From CAJCJE01 sp036494465 (GTDB lineage Bacteria; Actinomycetota; Actinomycetes; Mycobacteriales; Pseudonocardiaceae): a DNA stretch of 64,000 bases. Position 1 is the first letter of the stretch; each line of letters begins with the position of its first letter. Below the pieces are notes generated by a model. That model was not told the DNA's origin, made no database searches, and saw only the letters and a list, made by a program, of their open reading frames with translations. The position numbers and the translations under genes are program-made. The stretch covers positions 33,082 through 97,081 of the forward strand of contig DASXOJ010000008.1 in NCBI GenBank assembly GCA_036494465.1, given 5' to 3'. Below, one piece after another: positions 1 through 8,260 of the stretch.

Positions 1-93
1 GAAGAAACTCAGGACGAAGGTTGTCGCGGCGAAGCCGGCCAGGCCCAGTGGCCCTGGGTCGGCGGTCTGCGCGCTGGTCTCGGTGTCGGCCAT
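1..93 (-). CDS. Acetate uptake transporter, GPR1/FUN34/SatP (YaaH) family, N-terminal fragment
   Basis: Only the first 31 codons are inside the window; the gene runs off the left edge. The peptide has a short hydrophilic leader and then a PGPLGLAGFAATTFVLSFF segment, which is the typical start of the first helix of the six-helix AceTr (SatP/YaaH) family that takes up acetate or succinate across the inner membrane. The ATG is preceded by a good AGGAG ribosome binding site about 8 bases upstream. The family call rests on this one segment. Confidence 0.7.
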   Translation of the reverse strand, partial: MADTETSAQTADPGPLGLAGFAATTFVLSFF

Positions 94-422
94 GACCTGA
101 TCTCCTCTCGCGGCCGTCCGCGCCACCGGTCACCCGGCGGTGTGAGGGCGGACGGCGTTGTCCGGGACGTCATAGAGGTAGATGTTGAGCGAACAATCAA
201 GGGATTACTCCGGATGCGTGGACCGCACAACCCGATCTTTGGCCACCATCGACCAACGTTCGACAACGATCGATAAGCGGATCACTCGAAAGGGTGAGCT
301 CACTCGTTCAGACCAGTGCGAATAGGGGTTTCAGTAGTTTCCGGTATATCGAATCGCGGCCTGGTGTACTCCGGCTCGGGGTAGCCGCTGCCGGACCGAT
401 ACACACTGGTTACCGTGGTCGG

Positions 423-1169
423 GTGAGCGATCCGCTGCTGCCCCTGCTCGACCTGCCCGGCGTCACGGCCGCGGTGACCACCGCACGTGCCGCGGTCGAC
501 CGCGTGCACCAACACCCCGCCAACCGGCGGGGCTGGGCGACGACCGCCGCCGAGGCATCGGTCCGGGCCGCGCGTGCCTCCGCCGCCATCGACGGTGGCC
601 GGGTGGAGATCCCCGAGGACGGCGCGGTCACCGACCCCGTCTTCGCGGGCGCCCTGCGGGTCGCCGAGGCCATCGGACCGCTGCTGCCCACCTGGCGCCG
701 CGCCCCGCTCCAGGCGCTCGCCCGGCTGCACGTGCTGGCCGCCGCCGACCTGGGCGTCGCCGAGGCCGATCTGGGCCGCCCGCGTCGCGAACCCGGCATC
801 GCCGAGCGGCTCGACCTGCTCGCCAGCCTGCTCGTCGCCGAGTCCGCGGTGCCCGCCCCGGTGCTGGCCGCCGTCGTGCACGGCGAACTGCTCGCGCTCG
901 CACCCTTCGGCAGTGCCGACGGCGTCGTCGCGCGTGCCGCCACCCGGCTCACCCTGATCGCCACCGGCCTGGACCCCAAGGGCCTCGTGGTGCCTGAGGT
1001 CGCGCTGCTCCGCCGTGGCTCCGCCTACCCGGAGGCCGTCAAGGGGTTCGCCACCGGCACACCGGATGGCGTCGGCGCCTGGGTGGTGTTCTGCGCCAAG
1101 AGCATCACCGACGGCGCCAAGGAGGCGGGCAGCATCGCCGACGCGGCAGGCGCGGGCCAACCTGCCTGA
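423..1169 (+). CDS. Conserved actinobacterial Fic/DOC-like protein (Rv3662c type)
   Basis: A protein of about 248 residues, rich in Ala, Leu and Arg. The segment AAEASVRAARASAAIDGG and the later RAPLQALARLHVLAAADL resemble the N-terminal part of Fic-related proteins of actinobacteria, often labelled oxidoreductase or Fic family. I see no HPFxxGNGR catalytic motif, so AMP transfer is not supported. The frame is open back to 294, but the GTG at 423 is preferred: homologues begin near there and TACCGT at 411-416 lies six bases upstream, as in leaderless actinobacterial transcripts. Molecular function is unknown. Confidence 0.6.
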   Translation: MSDPLLPLLDLPGVTAAVTTARAAVDRVHQHPANRRGWATTAAEASVRAARASAAIDGGRVEIPEDGAVTDPVFAGALRVAEAIGPLLPTWRRAPLQALARLHVLAAADLGVAEADLGRPRREPGIAERLDLLASLLVAESAVPAPVLAAVVHGELLALAPFGSADGVVARAATRLTLIATGLDPKGLVVPEVALLRRGSAYPEAVKGFATGTPDGVGAWVVFCAKSITDGAKEAGSIADAAGAGQPA

Positions 1170-1217
1170 GCGGTTATTCACTTCCCGTCGGCTCGCCGCA
1201 CCAGGCATCCTGGTCAG

Positions 1218-1646
1218 GTGGCTGACGAACTCGTGGTGACCTCCTCGGTGGTGATCCCAGCCGCCGAGCTGCACGAGCGTTTCTCCCGTTCGTCCGGTCC
1301 CGGTGGGCAGGGGGTCAACACCGCCGACTCGCGCGTCGAACTGTCCTTCGACGTGGCCCGCTCCATCGCCATCCCGCAGCGGCTGCGCCCGCGCGCGCTG
1401 CAGCGGCTGGGCGGCCGGCTGGTCGACGGCGTGCTGACCGTCGCGGCCAGCGAGCACCGCGCCCAACTCCAGAACCGGCAGGCCGCCCGCGAACGCCTGG
1501 CCACGCTGCTGCGCGCCGCCCTGCGCCCGCCGCCGGCGAGCCGACGCGCCACCCGGCCGACGCTGGGTTCGGTCGAACGCAGGCTGGCCTCGAAACATCG
1601 CCGCGCGAACGTCAAACGCGGTCGCGGCCGCGCGATGGACGACTGA
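1218..1646 (+). CDS. arfB: ArfB/YaeJ-type peptidyl-tRNA hydrolase for ribosome rescue
   Basis: This 142-residue protein has the class I release factor core with the GGQ motif (SSGPGGQGVNTADS, residues 26-39), whose Gln positions water for peptidyl-tRNA hydrolysis. It lacks the codon-recognition domains of RF1 and RF2. The C-terminus is a basic tail rich in Arg and Lys, which in ArfB enters the empty mRNA channel of stalled ribosomes. Length and order match the family. The GTG start lies about 50 bases after the preceding gene, with no strong ribosome binding site. Confidence 0.9.
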   Translation: MADELVVTSSVVIPAAELHERFSRSSGPGGQGVNTADSRVELSFDVARSIAIPQRLRPRALQRLGGRLVDGVLTVAASEHRAQLQNRQAARERLATLLRAALRPPPASRRATRPTLGSVERRLASKHRRANVKRGRGRAMDD

Positions 1647-1718
1647 GGTATCTGCGTGGCGTTCACCGGCACTTGTTCGACATGACGAACACGGCCAGCG
1701 GCGCCAGCACGACCGAAT

Positions 1719-1737
1719 ACTGACTTCCGGAGTCAGT
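1719..1737. terminator. Short hairpin between convergent genes
   Basis: ACTGACT and AGTCAGT arms with a five-base loop lie between the arfB-like gene on the plus strand and the hydrolase gene on the minus strand, overlapping the latter's stop codon. It is a plausible bidirectional terminator; there is no T tract. Confidence 0.4.
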
Positions 1738-3232
1738 TGTCGTATTCATCCGGCTCGGGCGCGGTCCAGATCTCGCCGAAGCCCAGATCGACGATCTCGA
1801 TGGCCTCACCGCGCGCGGCCAGATCAGCGGCGAGCCGCGCGGGCTCGGCGTCGCCCGGCCGGTGGTGCACCGGCAGCACCGTGGACACGCCGAGCCAGTC
1901 CGCCGCCGCCGCGGCATCGGCGGGCGGCAGGTTCGCCACGTTCACCGCGCCCACCCACACGCCCCCGATCGGCAGCACCGCGATCTCTGGCCGGTACAGC
2001 TCCCGCCAGGTCAGGTAGTCCTGCGACAGCGAGCAGTCGCCCGCGCACAGGATCCGCCGCCCTGCCGCCGTCCTGATCAGAAAGCTCAGCGGCTGATCAC
2101 TCACCGAGCCGCCATTGATCGACATGGTCGAGTCGTGCCGGGCAGGCAGTGCCTTGATGGTGATATCGCGCACGGACAGCTCCACGCCGGACACCATCGG
2201 AGCCAGCCGCTCGCTCGGCAGCCCGGCCCCCAGCGCCGCCCCGAACAGCGCGGGTCCCGAGGCCAGGATCGCGTTGCCGCCCTTGACGATCTCCAGCGCC
2301 TGCCCGCGGTGATCGAACCCGGCGTGCGTCACCGCGACCACGTCCGCGCCGAACAGTTCGTCCGGCGTGACCGGGCTCTCCGGCAGTCCACTGTGGAATC
2401 CCTCGGCGCCGGACTGGTACGGGTCGACGACCACCCTGGTGCCCGTCTCGCTGACGATCTCCACGCCGGCCCAGCCGATCCGCCGGACGGTCAACGGTCC
2501 GGTCGGTCGCACATCGGCGCGCCCAGCGACAAACGCCGCGATCCGGGCGAACAGCGTCCGCGCGGTCCGGGAGAGCAGCACCGGGAAGTCGTGCGGCAGG
2601 CCGTCGAACACGTCCAGCGTCACGTCGACCCCGGCGGCGTCCGCTCGTTCCGCGAACCGCCGCGCGTCGTCTGCCAGTGCCTCGCCGCCGTACGCGATGA
2701 ACAACGGCGGCAGCCCGTCGACCGGATCGCCGAGCGTGATGTCGGTGACCGGCGAGATCGCGGCCACCCCAGCGGGTAGCGGTCGACCCGCCGAAGTCAG
2801 CGATCGAACGGCAGCCAGCGCCGACGCGGCTCCGGACGAATGACCGACGAACACTGCCCGCCGCGCGGGCAAACCCTGCTCGATCAGCCCCTGCCAGATC
2901 GCGAGCACGTCCGCGGGCACTGCCGGGGACCGCACCAGCAGCACGGCCCGCTCGGTCGCCGAGGACAGCCGCTGCGCTATTGCGACCGCGCCGTCCCGGA
3001 ACTGTTCGCCATGCAGGTAGACGACGACACCAGCACCGGACGTACCCGGGGCAGCCACCCACTCGGCAGGAATCCCGCCAAGGGTGACCGGCCGCGACGC
3101 GAACGGCCCGTCAGGCTCTGGCGGCCCGGCAACGGCTCGAACGTCATCGGCAGAGGTCGGGTGCACGGTGGTCCGCATGGCTGGCTGCCTATCAGATTCC
3201 ACCCCGGCCAGCCAACGACGCGAGCCCACCAT
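1733..3232 (-). CDS. Alpha/beta-hydrolase fused to a metallo-beta-lactamase-fold domain
   Basis: The 499-residue protein has two parts. Residues about 50-250 look like an HSL-type alpha/beta-hydrolase, with the nucleophile elbow GHSSGA, an Asp in the GGEALADD region and His in GLPHDF; the usual HGGG oxyanion loop is HGEQF. Residues about 265-490 look like a UPF0173/UlaG-type metallo-beta-lactamase fold. There the usual HxHxDH is HAGFDH, so the second His is Gly, while the later RHDS, AGDCS and PVHHR positions are kept. Substrate is unknown. A shorter start at 3178 is possible; neither start has a convincing ribosome binding site. Confidence 0.75.
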   Translation of the reverse strand: MVGSRRWLAGVESDRQPAMRTTVHPTSADDVRAVAGPPEPDGPFASRPVTLGGIPAEWVAAPGTSGAGVVVYLHGEQFRDGAVAIAQRLSSATERAVLLVRSPAVPADVLAIWQGLIEQGLPARRAVFVGHSSGAASALAAVRSLTSAGRPLPAGVAAISPVTDITLGDPVDGLPPLFIAYGGEALADDARRFAERADAAGVDVTLDVFDGLPHDFPVLLSRTARTLFARIAAFVAGRADVRPTGPLTVRRIGWAGVEIVSETGTRVVVDPYQSGAEGFHSGLPESPVTPDELFGADVVAVTHAGFDHRGQALEIVKGGNAILASGPALFGAALGAGLPSERLAPMVSGVELSVRDITIKALPARHDSTMSINGGSVSDQPLSFLIRTAAGRRILCAGDCSLSQDYLTWRELYRPEIAVLPIGGVWVGAVNVANLPPADAAAAADWLGVSTVLPVHHRPGDAEPARLAADLAARGEAIEIVDLGFGEIWTAPEPDEYDN

Positions 3233-3282
3233 TCGACACGGATCGACGGCAGTACGAGTCGATCACCGGTCGCACATGGTCC

Positions 3283-3322
3283 AACAGTTGGGGTGACCGC
3301 GCTCGCGGTCACCCCAACTGTT
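3283..3322 (-). terminator. 19-bp perfect hairpin terminator after the DUF3073 gene
   Basis: The arms at 3283-3301 and 3304-3322 are perfect 19-base inverted repeats with a two-base centre. The hairpin lies just after the DUF3073 stop in its direction of reading and before the hydrolase gene, so it separates the two minus-strand units. It has no T tract, which is common in actinobacteria. Confidence 0.75.
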
Positions 3323-3337
3323 CAACCCGTCGGTGCG

Positions 3338-3520
3338 TCAGCGGCGATCGTCATCGTCGTCATCATCCGAGTCTTCGTACCGCTCATCACTGGACCGCCC
3401 AGCCGGGGGCTGCCCGGACGACAGCTCGCGCTGTAGGGCCTCATAGTCCATGTTCTGAGTTGAGTACTTGAGCTCTCGGGCCACCTTTGTTTGCTTGGCC
3501 TTCGCTCGGCCGCGCCCCAT
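3338..3520 (-). CDS. DUF3073 protein
   Basis: A 60-residue basic-then-acidic protein beginning MGRGRAKAKQTKVARELKY, the hallmark of the actinobacterial DUF3073 family (Rv0810c type), and ending in a run of seven Asp. The ATG at 3520 is chosen over an in-frame ATG six codons upstream because family members start at MGRGRAK and a GAGGGGG box lies just upstream. In mycobacteria the gene sits near purM and a pabC-like gene; here pabC and ygfZ are 11 kb away. Function is unknown. Confidence 0.9.
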   Translation of the reverse strand: MGRGRAKAKQTKVARELKYSTQNMDYEALQRELSSGQPPAGRSSDERYEDSDDDDDDDRR

Positions 3521-3694
3521 GGCTCGACCCCCTCGCACAAGGGCGGGGCGGCCGAGGGAACGGCGGCCCCGCAGATCTCGACAACTGTTTCCTGGTAACT
3601 ACCGTACCGTGCCGATGGGGTTCCATGCGACGTGGCACCGCAGACGATGACGTGATGTCGCCGGGAGTCCCACGCTTTGGGGCAACATGGCACG

Positions 3695-4594
3695 ATGCCC
3701 CGCGTGCCTCGTCCGTTCGTTGCGTACCTGCGGGTATACGAACCGTTGTCAGCTTTTGACGCTGCGTTGATCGAGCCGTTGAGGGAGCGCATCGAAAAAA
3801 ATCCATTGGCCCGTTCCGCTGTCGGTGAACGAGAGCGCGAACTATGGCTTAGCTCACAATTGGCCAAGCCGCCGAGGCTGCTTCCCGGCGAGCTCCCGGA
3901 CGGCCGTCCCGCCCCCAACGCCCCCAAGGACGCCCTGGTCCTGGACCCGGCCGACGTACCGGCGGGCGACACCGGCACGGTCGGCCCCGGCCCGCTGATC
4001 TGCCCGCTCGACCTACGGCCGAGAGCCGCCGCCGCGCTCGTCGGGTTCCTCGGCAGCACCGGCGCCGTACTGCGCAAGGCGATGTTCACCAGGACCGACG
4101 ACGAACTACGTGGCCATGCCAACACTGTGATGGCCGACGCCAGCCAGGGCGCCGTGCACATGGTCTCGTCCACCTGGACCGTGCCACTGCCCTGGTTCGC
4201 CCTGGTCGACCCGTCCGCCCGCAAGCTCGTCCCGGCCACCGAGGACACCCCGCAGGAGGCGTACTGGCTCGGTGCCATGGCGGACGTCCGGCGCCGGACC
4301 GCACGGGCGCACGCGATCGCCAAGGAGGCGCTCGGCGAAGAGGGCCCCACCGTCGTGCTGCGCGACACCGGCCGGTGGCTGGAGCGCTTCCACCCGCACT
4401 CGGCCGTCGAACTCGACTACGGCGGCATCGCGAGCCTGCTGCCCTTCGCCGAACTCGAAGCGGACACCTCAGCCGAGGACGTGCACGCGATCGTCGACGC
4501 GATGGAAGCGGGCGACCCCGAGGAAATCGCCACGCACTACGACAAACTCCGCGAGTTCTGGGGGCTGCTGGCCGCGCACGAACGGTTCAACTGA
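3695..4594 (+). CDS. Conserved actinobacterial protein of unknown function
   Basis: A soluble protein of about 299 residues with no signal peptide or membrane segment. It starts PRVPRPFVAYLRVYEPL and contains conserved-looking blocks such as PLDLRPRAAAALVGFLGST and SSTWTVPLPWFALVDPS. I recall similar proteins in Pseudonocardiaceae and Streptomyces but no function. Codon use is fully coding-like (high GC3). An in-frame TTG at 3677 is an alternative start. Confidence 0.7.
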   Translation: MPRVPRPFVAYLRVYEPLSAFDAALIEPLRERIEKNPLARSAVGERERELWLSSQLAKPPRLLPGELPDGRPAPNAPKDALVLDPADVPAGDTGTVGPGPLICPLDLRPRAAAALVGFLGSTGAVLRKAMFTRTDDELRGHANTVMADASQGAVHMVSSTWTVPLPWFALVDPSARKLVPATEDTPQEAYWLGAMADVRRRTARAHAIAKEALGEEGPTVVLRDTGRWLERFHPHSAVELDYGGIASLLPFAELEADTSAEDVHAIVDAMEAGDPEEIATHYDKLREFWGLLAAHERFN

Positions 4595-4677
4595 CCCGCA
4601 CAGGCACAGATCGGTCAGCCGCGCGGCGGACGATGAACGGCTGTTGTCGTCCGACCATCCCCCCGGAGGCCCCGATC

Positions 4678-5698
4678 ATGGCCAGCCAGCGTGCCCTGCA
4701 CCTTCTCGGCACCATGGCGCAGTTCGACGACGCGGCCGCCGCGCTGAAATGGCAGCTGACCGAACTCGACGGTCGGCTGCGCAGGCTCACCAGCGGCGAG
4801 ACCGGCCCGCGCCTGCTCTGGTTCGTCCCGTTCATCAAGGAGCTGAAGGCTTCGCCGAAGATCCGCGCGCTACGCGACGGCGACTGGACCGACTACGACG
4901 ACGTCGACCGCCTCGCCGTCCGGCGCGGCGCCCGTCTCACCCCGGCCGACCTGCCGCTGCGCATCGCCGAACACGCCCGCCAGGACCTGGCCGCGCTCGC
5001 CGGCATCGACCCGACGTGAGCCTGCCGCTACAAATCGGCGTGCCCGGCTACCTCGACATGGCGCTGTTCATCTTCGGCCCGCTCGGCGTGCTCCGGCACG
5101 CGCGCACGTTCCTCGCCGCCATCGCCGAACAGATCACCGAGATCCAGCGCGAAGCGGGCAAGCGGGTCGTCTTCCAGCTGGAAGTCCCCGCCGCGCCGAT
5201 CGCCGTGGTGTCCGCACCGCCGCCGCTGCGCCCGTTGCTCGCCGAATTCATGGCGCACCTGATCACCCGGCCCGTGGCGGGCCCGCAGGGCACCCGGTTC
5301 GGCGTGCACCTGTGCCTCGGTGACCTCGGCCACCACGCGCTCACACAACTCAGGGACGCGTCCCCGCTCGTCATCCTGGCCAACGCGATCGCCCACCGCT
5401 GGCCCGAGGGCAGGCCGCTGGACTACGTGCACCTGCCCATGTCCGGCGGAGACGTCCCGCCCACCGCCGAGCCCGGCTTCTACGCACCGCTGCGCGGTCT
5501 GCGGCTACCCGAAAGCGTCGAGGTGATCGTCGGTATCGCGCACGAGGAACAGGACCGGAAGACCCAGCTGGCGGTGCGCGAACTCGTGGAAACCGCGCTC
5601 GGCCGCCCCGCCGGCATCGCGACGTCCTGCGGACTCGGCAGGCGCATCCCGAAGCCGCGACCGCGGCCGTCACCAGCATGCGCGCCCTGATCGACTGA
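4678..5698 (+). pseudogene. MetE/UROD-fold protein gene interrupted by two frameshifts
   Basis: Three reading frames must be joined to recover one protein of about 340 residues. Part one (4678-5015) ends IDPT then TGA. Part two, one base back, runs from 5016 (LPLQIGVPGYLD, VVFQLEVPAAP, GVHLCLGDLGHH) to GLGRR near 5643. Part three, again one base back, gives HPEAATAAVTSMRALID and stops at 5698. Together they resemble cobalamin-independent methionine synthase-like (URO-D/CIMS) proteins of actinobacteria, which are single genes of this length. Both breaks are explained by one missing base each. A GTGA overlap at 5016 could also let part two be translated separately. A good GGAGG box precedes 4678. 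Confidence 0.7.
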
Positions 5699-5766
5699 CC
5701 AGAACAACCAAAGCCCAAACCGGATGTTTCGCGCCGCTCCGGATATCCCCATCTGGCCCGGGGCGG

Positions 5767-5994
5767 CTACCGCTTGTGGACCATCGCGTCCGGAAATTCC
5801 CGGCGCATGACGCCGACACGGTGTGTCGCTTTCTCTGGGGTCAGGCCCACCTTGGGGAGGTTCCGCTCGACCTCCTGCAGCACCTGTTCCGACCACAGTG
5901 GGCGGTAGGTCTCGGCCTCGGCCAGACGCAACAGGAGGTCGGTGAGGTGAATCGGAACAAGGACGTTGGCGTCCAGCAGGACCGGGAACAGCAC
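5767..5994 (-). pseudogene. PIN-domain toxin, truncated
   Basis: Only 75 residues remain: LLDANVLVPIHLTDLLLRLAEA, then EVERNLPKVGLTPEKA and MRREFPDAMV, then HKR and a stop. This is the N-terminal half of a VapC-like PIN ribonuclease, with the first acidic residue (LLDAN) present. The second half, with the remaining acidic residues, is absent in all frames up to the neighbouring MetE-like gene. It follows the antitoxin gene by 21 bases. The GTG start has no strong ribosome binding site. Probably not an active nuclease. Confidence 0.65.
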
Positions 5995-6015
5995 TCAGTG
6001 TGGCAGCACACCCCA

Positions 6016-6516
6016 TCAGCGGGTGTCAATGAAGCCGGTACCGGCCTCGTACAGGCCCTCAGCGTCGGCCTCCTGAGTGAGTTCACGCAACGCCGATCGA
6101 CGGCTTCGGCGGGCACGCTGCCGGTAAGCCTCGACCTCGGCCAGTCGGACCCGGCGATGCCGGCGTTGGCCGGACTGCTCGAACGGGATCTCGCCGCTCT
6201 CCAGCAACTTGACCAGGGTAGGCCGGGAGATGCCGAGCAGATCGGCGGCTTCCTGGGTGGAGAGCAGAGCAGTGTGCGGAGCGATGCTGATCCCCTGGCC
6301 GGCGAGCAAGGTCTGCACGGCGGCGCGGATGACGGTGTACAGCTCGTCCGGCAACTCGATCGTCTCATCGTCGGGCCCCACCAGCCGCGCGTGCTTCGTC
6401 GGCTGCACGCTCGCCGTGAGGAACGCGCCCAGCTCCCGCAACAGCTTCTGCTCCGGGGTGCCTGGCTCCGGCGGAAGCAGGGTGTGCTGTCCGAGGTCCG
6501 GCACTGCGGTAGTCAT
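6016..6516 (-). CDS. Helix-turn-helix antitoxin of a PIN-type toxin-antitoxin pair
   Basis: A 166-residue protein with a central excisionase/MerR-like DNA-binding domain (LLSTQEAADLLGISRPTL, about residues 84-101, followed by RRHRRVRLAEVEAYRQR). This arrangement is known for actinobacterial antitoxins encoded just before PIN toxins, as here. A TATGAT -10 element ends six bases before the ATG, so the transcript is probably leaderless. Two 15-base-spaced CGAAAACTTCGAAA copies upstream are the likely autoregulatory site. Confidence 0.75.
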   Translation of the reverse strand: MTTAVPDLGQHTLLPPEPGTPEQKLLRELGAFLTASVQPTKHARLVGPDDETIELPDELYTVIRAAVQTLLAGQGISIAPHTALLSTQEAADLLGISRPTLVKLLESGEIPFEQSGQRRHRRVRLAEVEAYRQRARRSRRSALRELTQEADAEGLYEAGTGFIDTR

Positions 6517-6530
6517 GCCCTCATCATAAA

Positions 6531-6560
6531 CGAAAACTTCGAAAACGAAAACTTCGAAAC
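6531..6560 (-). promoter_or_regulatory. Tandem operator repeats upstream of the antitoxin gene
   Basis: CGAAAACTTCGAAA occurs twice, at 6531-6544 and 6546-6559, 15 bases apart, immediately upstream of the TATGAT -10 element. Each copy contains the palindrome TTCGAA. The position fits autorepression by the antitoxin. Confidence 0.6.
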
Positions 6561-6995
6561 TTAGCCGCCGTTCCGGAGCTGACCAGTTCGGGCGACCTCG
6601 CCGCTGTCAGATCCCGTCGACCCGAGCCCAGCCCACTCCCAGCTCGGTGGGAAGGCGGGCGTCGGACTGGAACCGAGAACAGACGGAGAGGTGTTCTCGT
6701 CGACCGAAACGTGCTCTCGTGACCAGATTCGTCGGGTGAGAAGAGTTCTCCGAGCGAGAACCGATCTCGTTCAAGTCGCCGATGCGAGCTGACAAAGCCT
6801 CGCCCAGCCGCAAACGCAGCTGCGATGACAACGCACTCGTTGTTGGTGACTGACGCCGGCCTTCCGAGCTGCGGCCTTGTGTCGTCAAGCGCTCGGTAGC
6901 GCGCCGGAACTGGCCGGTGGACGCATCTGGGCCCACCGCCTGAGATCCAAGGTCTGTTGTCATGTCAACCGAATGCGTTGATAACTGGTGGTGAG
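6561..6995. other. Intergenic region with left copy of a diverged repeat, no supported gene
   Basis: No frame here has convincing coding character; the 118-codon minus frame lacks family resemblance and codon bias. It contains the left copy (6666-6736) of a 71-base repeat found again at 10626-10696. Confidence 0.5.
6666..6736 (+). repeat. Left copy of a 71-base repeat flanking the two-component/S41 module
   Basis: Aligned without gaps to 10626-10696 (52 of 71 bases identical by eye). Both copies contain CGAGAAC and GTTCTCG arms that can form a hairpin. Confidence 0.6.
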
Positions 6996-8258
6996 TTAGT
7001 AGTCGGGTGGGTTCGTGCCCGTGGTGTTGTGCAGCGGGAAACGCACCGTGATGTCAAGGCCGCCGTTGGGCCGCGGCGTTGCCTCGATTTTGGCGTCGTG
7101 GGCGGTGGCGATGGCGTCGACGATCGACAGGCCCAGGCCTAGGCCCTCGTCGGATCGGCTCCGCGTTGTCCCGACGCGTTGGAACGGACCGAACAGCCGC
7201 GTGAGCTCCTCGGCTGGGATGATCGGTCCGGTGTTGCGTACGGAGAGCACCGCGTGCGTCGGGGTGCTCTCGGTCCTGACGTGGATGTGCCCCCCGAGCG
7301 CGTTGTGCCGCACCGCATTGTCCATCAAGTTGGTGATCAGGCGTTCGGCGAGCCCGGGGTCTCCCAAGGTCGGCGCGTCATGCAGGTCGGTGCGTATCGT
7401 GAGCGCGCGTTCTTCGGCTTCGGGCGCCCTGGCCAGCAGGACGAACTCGGCGATCGCGTCGAGCGCCATCGGTTCTCGCCGGTCGAGACCGCTCGTGCCG
7501 CGGGCGAGGGTGAGCAGCGCCTCGATCAGCCGCTGCTGCTGGTCAGCGGCAGCCAGCACTCGTTCGTGGGTGGCACGCAGTGACTCGGCGGTGGCCGTCG
7601 GATCAGAGAGTGCGACCTGAATCAGCGTGCGCTGCCGGGTGAGCGGGGTGCGCAGTTCATGCGAGGCGTTGGCGACGAACTGGCGTTGAGCCCGGAAAGC
7701 GGCATCCAGCCGGGCCAACAGGCCGTCGAAGGTCTCGCCGAGTTCTTGGAGCTCGTCGTTTGGTCCGGTCAAGGCGAGGCGCTGGTGCAGGTTCGTGGCC
7801 GAGATCGTTCGCACGGCTTGGTTGATCTTGCGCAGCGGGCGCGTCACCCGGCCGGCAACCAGCCAACCGATACCGATCGACAACAACGTGGCCACCGCAA
7901 GGGCGATACCGGATTGAACGAGGAACTGGCGCATGTCCTCGTCGTGCTGACTGGCTGCCCGTTGCGCGAGTAGTTGACCGACCTGTGTCGCGGCCGGCGG
8001 GTGTGGACCCGATAGCGGGCCCAGGGTCGGCCCGGGTCGACTCGGAGTCGCGACCGTCGGTGTCGGTGGTGTCACGACGCAGGCGCCGCCACACCCGGTC
8101 GTGGCCCGCCAGACCAGACCGTAGGTGACTGCCAGGAGCAACGCACCGAAGATCAGGAACAGGCCGCTGTAGAGCAGGGTCAGCCTGCCGTGGATGGTGT
8201 GCCTGCCCAAGCGAATCGACACCGTCGCTTTGTGTCCGTTGTGAGCTGACGAGTTCAT
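6996..8258 (-). CDS. Sensor histidine kinase
   Basis: A 420-residue membrane kinase. A first transmembrane helix lies near residues 25-50, then a short extracytoplasmic Pro-rich loop with a CGGAC pair of cysteines, a second helix near 113-137, a HAMP linker, the HisKA box (ASHELRTPLTRQ), and a HATPase domain with NLMDNAVRH and EGLGLGLSIV. It lies two bases after the response regulator stop, so the two are cotranscribed. The signal is unknown; the sensor loop is only about 60 residues. Confidence 0.92.
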   Translation of the reverse strand: MNSSAHNGHKATVSIRLGRHTIHGRLTLLYSGLFLIFGALLLAVTYGLVWRATTGCGGACVVTPPTPTVATPSRPGPTLGPLSGPHPPAATQVGQLLAQRAASQHDEDMRQFLVQSGIALAVATLLSIGIGWLVAGRVTRPLRKINQAVRTISATNLHQRLALTGPNDELQELGETFDGLLARLDAAFRAQRQFVANASHELRTPLTRQRTLIQVALSDPTATAESLRATHERVLAAADQQQRLIEALLTLARGTSGLDRREPMALDAIAEFVLLARAPEAEERALTIRTDLHDAPTLGDPGLAERLITNLMDNAVRHNALGGHIHVRTESTPTHAVLSVRNTGPIIPAEELTRLFGPFQRVGTTRSRSDEGLGLGLSIVDAIATAHDAKIEATPRPNGGLDITVRFPLHNTTGTNPPDY

Positions 8259-8260
8259 GA

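Noticed and set aside
300..1598. Long minus-strand open frame opposite the Fic-like and arfB genes
   Set aside because: It is a high-GC antisense shadow; the plus-strand genes carry recognisable domains and this frame has none.
4272..5690. Single 472-codon frame as one gene
   Set aside because: Its first 250 codons are out of frame with two other coding sequences and are Arg/Pro-rich; only the part from 5016 has protein character.
6607..6963. 118-codon minus-strand frame between the antitoxin and the histidine kinase
   Set aside because: No family resemblance and no steady codon bias; the similarity of its PTNLVTR segment to a frame at 10582-10965 comes from the shared non-coding repeat.
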